5,447 nucleotides of DNA. Origin: Verrucomicrobiota bacterium (GTDB lineage: Bacteria > Verrucomicrobiota > Verrucomicrobiia > Verrucomicrobiales > DEV007). How positions within the stretch are numbered: the stretch's first letter is position 1; each line of letters starts with the position of its first letter. The position numbers were made by a program, and so were the translations under genes. Below are positions 1-5,447 of the stretch, one piece after another. The notes beneath the pieces are model-generated. The model made no database searches. It saw only the letters and a list, made by a program, of their open reading frames with translations, and had not been told where the DNA came from. The stretch spans positions 1-5,447 of the forward strand of contig JAHDCN010000209.1 of assembly GCA_020629815.1 (NCBI GenBank). Reading direction: 5' to 3'.

Positions 1-7
1 TTTGAAT

Positions 8-46
8 TGTCCCTTCGGGACATGGGATTGCTGCAACACACTGCAG
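8..46 (-). terminator. Two tandem short hairpins downstream of the asnB stop; possible weak terminator
   Basis: Read on the minus strand, 33 to 71 bases after the asnB stop, CTGCA/TGCAG (46-42 with 35-31, loop of six) is followed by TGTCCC/GGGACA (22-17 with 13-8, loop GAA). Both stems are perfect but short (five and six pairs). The second is followed by ATTCAAA rather than a T run, so it is not a classical intrinsic terminator. Nothing else is recognisable in bases 1-78: one frame opens at an ATG at 67 and runs off the edge, with no clear ribosome-binding site. Confidence 0.25.
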
Positions 47-78
47 AGATGAAGACGGAAAGAACATACGATCCAAAC

Positions 79-1878
79 TCACCAGGAAACCCGGAAGTGA
101 TCAGCCCAAATTCCCAGACAAGCGAGCCGGAAGAGCAGGCCCTGCTCTTTCTCGTTTGAAACTGGATCGGATTCGAATACCAGCGATTTGATGTCTTCGA
201 TTTGAAGAAAATGATCGATCCAGTCCCGATCCGCAGCAAAGCGTTCACGCACAATATCCCGATAAGTTTTCCAGCCCGTAGGCGCTTTCGGGAGTGCAGA
301 TTTCTGACGGGTTCGCAGGCTTTCAGGAATGTATCCTTTCGCTGCCTCGCGGAGAGCAGACTTTTCCTTCGTGTCGCGAAAGGCATGAAGAGGAGACACT
401 CGCTCCGCGATTCTCAGTAGTTCAGTGTCGGCAAAAGGAACACGTGCTTCGAGCCCATGTGCCATGGTGTGAATGTCGCCGTTGTGCAAAAGCCGTGGAA
501 GCCAGCGTTTTACTATCAGGTAGGTAACTGCCGCCAGTTGGTCGGCTTGATTGCCTCGCCAATTATGGCCGCCCGAGCGAAGCAGGTCGCGATATTCTTC
601 TGTGAGTCTCTTACTGGGGGATCGGCGAAAGGGGGCCGAGGCAATGGATTGAAATAAGTTCGCGGGGGAGTCGCATCCTGCCAGTCGAAGCAGAAAGGAG
701 TAGCCATAGTGAGTTTCGTCGGCGGCATCTCCAACCAGGACGGCGCGATAAGAATTTGCTGCATCCCGGGCCAGCGCAAACTGCGCCAGTTCCTGCTCCC
801 AGGCAGGCAGGGCGTCGTTGGTTTTTGCTACATGTTCAACGAGATCAATAATATCTTCCTCTTTGATCTCGGTAAATTGCAGATCGACCTGAGCTGCTTC
901 GGCCGCTTGTTGGGCAAACGGTTCATCATTGGAAATAACGATTCGGGAGTGCCCTAGATCGAATTGCTGCTGTTCCGGAAAACGGATGGAAAACGCCTGA
1001 CCTAACAGGGTTGGGTCACTGACCATACCCTGTTGAGTCTGCTTCGATCGTTCCGCCAGACAGGTGATGAGGGTCGAGTCCAGTCCGCCGCTGAGGAAAT
1101 ATCCGATTGGCTCGTCAGCGAAGAGTGAACGCTGAATCGCTTGAGGCAGGGTCTCCCGAAGTTGTTCGATGACTGCTGTTTCCGGCAGGAATTGATCGCT
1201 TTGCGCAAAAGCATCTCCCCACGATCGAATCTGAATTTCTTCGTGTTTCCACTCCAGAATATGGCCCGGCGGAAGATAGTGAATCTCTGCAAAAGGAGAA
1301 CGCGAAACTCCGCTGAAACAGGGCGCCGCCAAATACTCTTCGATGGCTTCGTGATTCACCTTGGGGGATCGGTTGAGAAACGGCAGAAGAGCTTTCGCCT
1401 CGGAGGCAAAAGCGAAACGGGGGCCTTCCTGGTAGTAGGCGAAAGGCTTGACCCCAAGAAGGTCGCGCGCAGCAAAGCCACTGCGATTTTTGTTGTCCCA
1501 GAGAAAGAAAGAGAACATGCCGTTCAACTTTGGAAGAGCATCTTTCCCCCAATGGATCAAAGCAGCGAGCAACACCTCGGTATCCGAGCGGCTGCGAAAT
1601 TGCCAATGAGTTTCCAATTCTCTTCGCAGCTCGGGTGAGTTGTAAATTTCCCCGTTGTAGGTGAGCACAAATCGCTTGTCGGGGGAAACGAAAGGTTGCT
1701 GTCCTCCTTCGTGATCGAGCAGCACCAATCGGCGGTGAACCAGTGTGACCCCTGAGTCTGACCATTGCCCGCTCTCATCCGGACCGCGATGCGCAAGCGC
1801 GCAGGAGAGAGCCCGACTTTGTTCGACGAGTTCCTGATTGGATATCGTGCTGTCTACGATGCCGCCGATACCGCACAT
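79..1878 (-). CDS. asnB: Glutamine-hydrolysing asparagine synthetase family protein (class II glutaminase + ATP-pyrophosphatase domains)
   Basis: Family role: the N-terminal class II glutaminase frees ammonia from glutamine and the C-terminal domain adenylates a carboxylate (aspartate in true AsnB) and converts it to an amide; cytosolic. Seen: 599 residues, a normal family length. The start is fixed because Met1 is followed by the catalytic Cys2 (MCGIGG). Glutaminase motifs are RGPD 31-34, NGEIYN 75-80 and SDTE 98-101. The linker PPGH is at 203-206. The ATP loop SGGLDS is at 263-268, GDAADE at 383-388 and LEARVPF at 476-482, and the catalytic-type lysine is K506 in KSALR. Odd points: the usual SG(D/E)G.DE.F.GY motif reads VGDAADETHYGY, and roughly ten extra residues lie between the FSIRF strand (296-300) and the helix near 319, so the acceptor may not be aspartate. 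The start codon overlaps the end of the upstream gene by 25 bases and has no clear Shine-Dalgarno, which fits translational coupling. Family assignment is very sure; the asparagine product is not. Confidence 0.93.
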   Translation of the reverse strand: MCGIGGIVDSTISNQELVEQSRALSCALAHRGPDESGQWSDSGVTLVHRRLVLLDHEGGQQPFVSPDKRFVLTYNGEIYNSPELRRELETHWQFRSRSDTEVLLAALIHWGKDALPKLNGMFSFFLWDNKNRSGFAARDLLGVKPFAYYQEGPRFAFASEAKALLPFLNRSPKVNHEAIEEYLAAPCFSGVSRSPFAEIHYLPPGHILEWKHEEIQIRSWGDAFAQSDQFLPETAVIEQLRETLPQAIQRSLFADEPIGYFLSGGLDSTLITCLAERSKQTQQGMVSDPTLLGQAFSIRFPEQQQFDLGHSRIVISNDEPFAQQAAEAAQVDLQFTEIKEEDIIDLVEHVAKTNDALPAWEQELAQFALARDAANSYRAVLVGDAADETHYGYSFLLRLAGCDSPANLFQSIASAPFRRSPSKRLTEEYRDLLRSGGHNWRGNQADQLAAVTYLIVKRWLPRLLHNGDIHTMAHGLEARVPFADTELLRIAERVSPLHAFRDTKEKSALREAAKGYIPESLRTRQKSALPKAPTGWKTYRDIVRERFAADRDWIDHFLQIEDIKSLVFESDPVSNEKEQGLLFRLACLGIWADHFRVSW

Positions 1879-2852
1879 GAATCAAGCTGGTGAGATTGGT
1901 TGAGCAGGGAAAGCGATGTCCAGAGAAGTTCTTCGCTTTCATTGCGGGGCTGCGGGATTCCCGTTCGGTTGGAAAAGGAAATCTCCCATTCCGGATCTCT
2001 GAATCGGGATACATCCTGTGCCGGGGCAAATCCGGGCGTCTTTGGCTTTTCCAAAAACCAGTCAGGCAGGTATTTGGCTGCCAATTTTCGCAAGGGCTCC
2101 TTGGTAGTGGAGGAGCCTGCCCAGGGACTCAAAGCAGGGTGGAGAAAAGGGCAGGGGAGCGCGATGTCAGAATGGGCAAATATCGCGCCAACAACCGGCA
2201 GGTAGTCATAGTCGGGATTCGCGGAAAACAGCTGATCCGCAGCGTCGCCAGTCAGGCAGGTGCGAAAGCCGGATTGTGCAATTTTTTCCGCGAAGAGAAA
2301 CTTGGACACCGGGTGCAAATTGTAGAACGGCACTTCTGCGGCCGCTACTGCGTCGGGCAGAGCGGCGACAAAATCTTCCACGTCGAATTCGACAGCCTGG
2401 ATGTCTTTGATAAAAGGAAGTTCTTCGCCAAGTCGCTGAACCAGTTTCCACTCGCAGTAGTTGGGGATTCTGGAAACCAAAGTGGCGAGTGGAAGGGATT
2501 CCCCGCAAACTTCTGCGGCCAGCGCAGCGAGGAGAAAGGAGTCGATGCCGCCACTCAATGCGATGACCGGTTTTTCAGAATGGGAAAGGCAATCCTCGAT
2601 GGCCTGAAACAGTGCAGACTCCAGATCGGTTGCTGCAACCTGGGGCGCAGCGAATAGCCGTGCGTAACTCAGCGTTCGTGTGATTCCGGGAAAGCACGTG
2701 CTCGACTCTTTGATCTCTCCAGAGAAGAAGTCGTTGATCTGAGACGAAGGGGATTCCTTGATTTTATTCGGATTCCACAGATCCGAAATTCTTGAACTTT
2801 CCCGTCCGGAGTAATCACATCTATACTGCGGACTGATGGGATTCGGAGTCAT
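1854..2852 (-). CDS. Stand-alone asparagine-synthetase-type ATP-pyrophosphatase domain protein, glutaminase domain absent
   Basis: 332 residues, about half the length of AsnB. It has the synthetase half only: ATP loop SGGIDS 100-105, GDAADQ 202-207, a K251-x2-LR lysine motif followed by a YLP...KPKTPGF segment, and a C-terminal LLW...L helix as in the family. There is no N-terminal Cys2, RGPD or NGEIYN, so it cannot take ammonia from glutamine. Residues 42-56 (FFSGEIK...CFPG) resemble the linker that follows the glutaminase in full-length relatives, which suggests a lost domain. I infer that it activates a carboxylate with ATP and joins it to free ammonia, ammonia supplied by the adjacent AsnB-like protein, or an internal amine, as lasso-peptide or beta-lactam cyclases do. 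Start: an in-frame TTG at 2864 sits only one base after GGGAG (2870-2866), so the ATG at 2852, 13 bases after it, is preferred. An in-frame stop near 2904 rules out a much longer N-terminus. It overlaps the radical SAM gene by 32 bases. Exact function unknown. Confidence 0.85.
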   Translation of the reverse strand: MTPNPISPQYRCDYSGRESSRISDLWNPNKIKESPSSQINDFFSGEIKESSTCFPGITRTLSYARLFAAPQVAATDLESALFQAIEDCLSHSEKPVIALSGGIDSFLLAALAAEVCGESLPLATLVSRIPNYCEWKLVQRLGEELPFIKDIQAVEFDVEDFVAALPDAVAAAEVPFYNLHPVSKFLFAEKIAQSGFRTCLTGDAADQLFSANPDYDYLPVVGAIFAHSDIALPCPFLHPALSPWAGSSTTKEPLRKLAAKYLPDWFLEKPKTPGFAPAQDVSRFRDPEWEISFSNRTGIPQPRNESEELLWTSLSLLNQSHQLDSCAVSAAS

Positions 2853-3708
2853 GAGAATTGGCAAGCTCCCGGTACAAATTTCGGCGCATGGACTGTTCAG
2901 TTTTTACCTCTTGCGGAGACATTTGCGAATGGGCTTCAGAGCGTGAGCTTCCGCCGAGGCAAAGCTGGCAGCTGACCAGGGGCTTACGTTGAATCAGGTA
3001 TTGGTAAATTTTTTCGGTGAGGTTTCCGCCATCGTCGATTGGGACACCGTCTTCTTGAAACGGGGAGCTTTCGAGACCGGATACCGCGTGCATATGGGAA
3101 GGTCGCGTGCAGGTATAAAAGCGACCGTTCGCGAGTGAGTGGCAGCGCCTGCGTAACCAGCAGTCCCGATAGATTTGCTCTGTTTCGGAATCGTCAGTTG
3201 GCAGCTCATTTCGATCCATAAGAACGAATTGATCCTGGTGCTTCCAGTTGACCTGCACCTGATTGGATTCTGCGACTGACGTAATCCACTCCTGAGTCGA
3301 TTCAGGAAGTCCCGGCGTGGGATAAATCGACACGGTGATATGGTCGAGTATGTGCCAAATTTCCGGGGGAGCCTTTTTTGCCAACAGACCGTTTGTGGTG
3401 AGAGATACGCTTTTGGCAATTCCTGACTCCCTGGCAATCTGCAGGCATTCGATCAGTTTCGGATGAAGGAGAGGTTCCCCGCCAACTAGTTTCAAACGCT
3501 GCGGTTGTAGTGCCGTTCCGGCCCGGCGGAGAAGTCGGCGTAGTTCTTCCTGTGAAACCAAAGCTTTTTCCGAAACTGGCGAAAGCGAGCAACAGTGACG
3601 ACAGCGTAGATTACAGTGATCTACAATGTGAACTTCCAGAGAGCGAGTCTGAATGCGGCCACCCTGGATTTCATAGGTTTCGTTCGGATGAGTCGCTACG
3701 GATGGCAT
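2821..3708 (-). CDS. Radical SAM protein with C-terminal auxiliary-cluster-like cysteines
   Basis: 295 residues, probably cytosolic and oxygen-sensitive. The radical SAM signature Cx3Cx2C is C32, C36 and C39 (CNLRCRHC), which would hold the 4Fe-4S cluster that cleaves S-adenosylmethionine. GGEPLLHP at 76-83 is the SAM-binding GGEP motif, and LTTNG 103-107 is the next barrel strand. After the barrel come further cysteines, C183, C189 and C200 (pattern C-x5-C-x10-C), then C247 and C250 in CQLCLGG. This resembles the twitch/SPASM type of extension that carries a second iron-sulphur cluster in peptide- and sugar-modifying members. A tail after about residue 255 is hydrophilic. It begins the three-gene cassette and its end overlaps the following synthetase-domain gene by 32 bases. 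The initiation site has only a weak AGG six bases upstream. Substrate unknown: it could modify a peptide, an amino acid or a sugar precursor. The superfamily call is firm; the SPASM-like reading is an inference from cysteine spacing. Confidence 0.9.
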   Translation of the reverse strand: MPSVATHPNETYEIQGGRIQTRSLEVHIVDHCNLRCRHCCSLSPVSEKALVSQEELRRLLRRAGTALQPQRLKLVGGEPLLHPKLIECLQIARESGIAKSVSLTTNGLLAKKAPPEIWHILDHITVSIYPTPGLPESTQEWITSVAESNQVQVNWKHQDQFVLMDRNELPTDDSETEQIYRDCWLRRRCHSLANGRFYTCTRPSHMHAVSGLESSPFQEDGVPIDDGGNLTEKIYQYLIQRKPLVSCQLCLGGSSRSEAHSQMSPQEVKTEQSMRRNLYRELANSHDSESHQSAV

Positions 3709-3718
3709 AACAGGCCTG

Positions 3719-3748
3719 ACTGTATTTCGCCGACTTACTTGTTGCCAA
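3719..3748 (-). promoter_or_regulatory. Possible sigma-70-like promoter for the radical SAM cassette
   Basis: In the 100-base gap, the minus strand reads TTGGCA (3748-3743; five of six matches to the -35 consensus), an 18-base spacer, then TACAGT (3724-3719; four of six matches to the -10 consensus). Transcription would begin only about four bases before the ATG at 3708, giving an almost leaderless message. This fits the weak ribosome-binding site but also lowers confidence. A short A/T-containing gap can give such matches by chance. Confidence 0.2.
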
Positions 3749-3764
3749 CCAGAAAAAGCTCTGG
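3749..3764. repeat. Small inverted repeat in the DUF1501-radical SAM gap
   Basis: CCAGA at 3749-3753 is complementary to TCTGG at 3760-3764 with a six-base loop, 45 bases after the DUF1501 stop on the minus strand. The run of five T falls in and beside the loop rather than after the stem, so it is a poor fit to an intrinsic terminator. It could be a weak stop between the two transcription units or chance. Confidence 0.2.
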
Positions 3765-3808
3765 CCCAAATCTATTTCCCGTAAACCTCGCGATACCAGC
3801 CCGGGGGC

Positions 3809-5074
3809 TTAGCTAAATAGTTCCATGATTGGCTTGCCGCCGTCAGCGACAAAAAATGGTCTGCCGTTCGGGGCAAAAACCCGTTTTTCCCGATCCAGGC
3901 CGAGTGCTGTTGCAATGGTGGCATTAAAGTCAGCAGGACTCACGGGCTTCTCCTCAACTGCGATCGCGCGTTTGTCGGTTTTTCCATAAACTTGTCCTCC
4001 CTGTATTCCGCCTCCGGCAATCATTCCGGAGAAGCAACGTGGATGATGATCCCGGCCGCCTCGTTGGTTGATGACTGGGGTGCGGCCGAATTCAGTAGTC
4101 AGAACAACCAGCGTAGAATCGAATAGTCCCTCTGCTTTCAAGTCATCAATAAGCGTGCTAATCCCTTTGGAGAATCCGTTGATCTTTCCGGGTCCGCGAT
4201 TCCACAGATCACCGTGCATATCCCATCCACCATTGGATACTCTGACAAAGCGCACTCCGGTTTTTACCAGCCGCTTCGCCAGCAGGAGTCCCTGGCCAAA
4301 GCCACCGTTGCCATAGGCATCGCGGGTTTCCTTCTTTTCCTTTTTTAGATCAAAGACTTCGAGTTCTTTCCCTTTCAGGAATTCGAGGGTGTTGTCATAA
4401 AAGTCCGAATAGGCCTGCACCTCTTCAGTATGATATTTTTTCAGGAAAGGCTCATTCAGTCCAGCAAGAGCCTTCAGCCGCTGATTCATTTGCTGCTGTT
4501 TTACCGGTAGTTTGGAATTTGGCAGACCTTTGCTGGGATCGCCGATGGGCAGTGGTGCAAAGGTGGCACCGAGAAATCCGGATCCGGGGCCGCCACCACC
4601 AATATGGATGGTATCCGGTAATTGTTCGTGAGCTTTGCCGAGCAGTTTTTGAGCCCAGCCTCCCATGTTCGGATGGCGAATCGCGGCGTTCTCCTGGTAG
4701 CCGGTCTGCATCCAGTAGGAGGCTCCACCGTGAGCACCGGTTCTCTGAGTTAACGAGCGCACGACCGCAATGTCTTTGAATCGCTTAGCAAGATCGGGCA
4801 TGTATTCGCTCAATTGCACTCCTGCAACTCCGGTGTCGATCGCCTTGGTTTGCCCCTGAGTATCGGCTCCGGGTTTCGGATCAAAGGTATCCAGATGGGT
4901 CATGCCGCCGCCCATGTAAATATAGATCACGTGCTTGGCTTTGCCTACATTCCCGGCTGCGGCAATGGCACGGTCGATTCCGGGAAAAAGTGAGACGCCC
5001 AGAGCAGTTGCTGCTGTCTTCTCCGCGAAAGCACGACGGCTCAGGCTGTCGAGTTTTTGAAATGGCGATTTCAT
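3809..5074 (-). CDS. DUF1501 family protein, Tat-exported, alkaline phosphatase/sulfatase-like
   Basis: 421 residues. The N-terminus has a clear twin-arginine signal, SRRAFAEK at 12-19, then a short hydrophobic stretch (about 20-31) and an Ala-rich AIAAAG (36-41) where cleavage is plausible, so it is expected outside the cytoplasmic membrane. The mature part opens with MGGGMTHLDTFDPKPG (54-69). It later has GGWDMHGD (282-289), TTEFGRTP (326-333) and GRDHHP (340-345), whose Asp/His residues are arranged as in metal-binding sites of the alkaline phosphatase/sulfatase fold to which DUF1501 is related. No activity is established for most members; they are abundant in planctomycetes and usually encoded beside DUF1549/DUF1553 proteins. 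That is the case here: it starts 22 bases after the DUF1553 stop, so the two are probably co-transcribed. No good Shine-Dalgarno is visible before its ATG. Length and ends look intact. The biochemical role is not known. Confidence 0.93.
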   Translation of the reverse strand: MKSPFQKLDSLSRRAFAEKTAATALGVSLFPGIDRAIAAAGNVGKAKHVIYIYMGGGMTHLDTFDPKPGADTQGQTKAIDTGVAGVQLSEYMPDLAKRFKDIAVVRSLTQRTGAHGGASYWMQTGYQENAAIRHPNMGGWAQKLLGKAHEQLPDTIHIGGGGPGSGFLGATFAPLPIGDPSKGLPNSKLPVKQQQMNQRLKALAGLNEPFLKKYHTEEVQAYSDFYDNTLEFLKGKELEVFDLKKEKKETRDAYGNGGFGQGLLLAKRLVKTGVRFVRVSNGGWDMHGDLWNRGPGKINGFSKGISTLIDDLKAEGLFDSTLVVLTTEFGRTPVINQRGGRDHHPRCFSGMIAGGGIQGGQVYGKTDKRAIAVEEKPVSPADFNATIATALGLDREKRVFAPNGRPFFVADGGKPIMELFS

Positions 5075-5096
5075 AATATTGCTGTGGTTAACGGTC

Positions 5097-5447
5097 TTAC
5101 TGGATAAACATGAATTCGTGGGTGTTCAGTAACGCCCAGATTAAATCGGAATAGTCGGCTGCACTGCCTTGTCCACCTTTGACCAGAGGTTCCACGGCAT
5201 CGCGCTCCTGTGGTTTGGGACGGCGGCTCAGGGTGCTGAGAAAGATTACATCGATCCCTTCATCATGACTGCCTTCCGCCTTCGCATTTCGGACCAGTGC
5301 CTTGCTTTTTTCTGTCATGACGTTGTTGGTCAACGTACCGTTCAACAGCATCATTACCTGCGGAATCGTGCCGTCGCTGTTGCTGTTCTCGATGAACTTT
5401 TTGTCGGACTGTCCGAAGCTGTGGAGAAACGATCCAACCCGGCTGGG
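5097..5447 (-). CDS. DUF1553 (PSD1-type) protein, C-terminal fragment cut by window edge
   Basis: The reading frame is open to the window edge, so only the last 116 residues are present. Internal methionines near 5354 are not the start, because in-frame family sequence continues upstream of them (VGSFLHSFGQSD, then IPQVMMLLNG). The pattern FGQSD...E N...PQ...LLNG, followed by LSRRPKPQERD and the terminal DLIWALLNTHEFMFIQ, is characteristic of the C-terminus of planctomycete DUF1553/PSD1 proteins. These typically are large exported proteins that carry DUF1549 and sometimes a cytochrome c-like domain further upstream; none of that can be seen here. It precedes the DUF1501 gene by 22 bases, the normal arrangement for this pair. 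The molecular function of the family is not established in general. The end of the protein is intact and ends in TAA. Confidence 0.88.
   Translation of the reverse strand, partial: PSRVGSFLHSFGQSDKKFIENSNSDGTIPQVMMLLNGTLTNNVMTEKSKALVRNAKAEGSHDEGIDVIFLSTLSRRPKPQERDAVEPLVKGGQGSAADYSDLIWALLNTHEFMFIQ

Noticed and set aside
711..740. Asp in GDAAD read as a switch from asparagine synthetase (Glu) toward beta-lactam-synthetase-like cyclisation
   Set aside because: Many ordinary bacterial AsnB proteins have SGDG at this place, so Asp alone is not diagnostic; only the Gly-to-Ala changes remain noteworthy.
1115..1765. 216-codon minus-strand ORF in another frame inside asnB
   Set aside because: Its Arg/Ser-rich translation has no motifs, and the asnB frame through the same bases carries the complete glutaminase motifs.
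1890..2657. Long plus-strand ORF (255 codons) opposite the short synthetase gene
   Set aside because: It lies wholly antisense to a gene with clear family motifs, and its translation is rich in Arg, Gly, Gln and Cys with no recognisable domain; a frame shadow.
1854..2864. Short synthetase protein as a pseudogene fragment of asnB
   Set aside because: The frame is intact over 332 codons with the ATP loop, the lysine motif and the C-terminal helix preserved, and it is spaced by short overlaps within an operon.
3671..3769. Possible 32-codon TTG-started small peptide in the gap before the radical SAM gene
   Set aside because: It needs a rare start codon, overlaps the radical SAM start out of frame, and shows no leader/core organisation; open by chance is likelier.
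1..5447. CRISPR array, tRNA, rRNA or insertion sequence
   Set aside because: No regularly spaced repeats, no tRNA-like cloverleaf and no transposase motifs or terminal inverted repeats were seen; nearly all of the window is coding.

Overview
The window comes from a bacterial chromosome and most likely from a planctomycete. The main reason is the pair of genes at the right-hand end: the C-terminal part of a DUF1553 (PSD1-type) protein followed by a Tat-exported DUF1501 protein. This pairing is highly amplified in Planctomycetes and close relatives. Base composition is balanced. All five protein genes lie on the minus strand, so transcription runs from high to low coordinates.

Layout, in the direction of transcription: (1) 5447-5097, the last 116 residues of a DUF1553 protein whose start lies beyond the window. 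(2) 5074-3809, a DUF1501 protein, 22 bases downstream. (3) 3808-3709, a 100-base gap that is the only sizeable intergenic space and may carry a promoter for what follows. (4) 3708-2821, a radical SAM protein with extra C-terminal cysteines. (5) 2852-1854, a stand-alone asparagine-synthetase-type ATP-pyrophosphatase domain with no glutaminase domain. (6) 1878-79, a full-length glutamine-hydrolysing asparagine-synthetase family protein. (7) 78-1, a short non-coding-looking stretch with two small inverted repeats.

Genes 4-6 overlap one another by 32 and 25 bases and so look like one translationally coupled unit. The two upstream genes (DUF1553/DUF1501) belong to the usual exported planctomycete pair and are probably functionally unrelated. 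The three-gene cassette combines one radical chemistry enzyme with two ATP-dependent amide-forming enzymes. Only one of these can release ammonia from glutamine; the other has lost that domain but keeps the ATP loop, the catalytic-type lysine and a remnant of the inter-domain linker. This looks like a small biosynthetic system acting on an amino acid, peptide or sugar acid. The substrate is not evident from the sequence: no precursor peptide, transporter or glycosyltransferase is visible in the window. The cassette could continue beyond coordinate 1.
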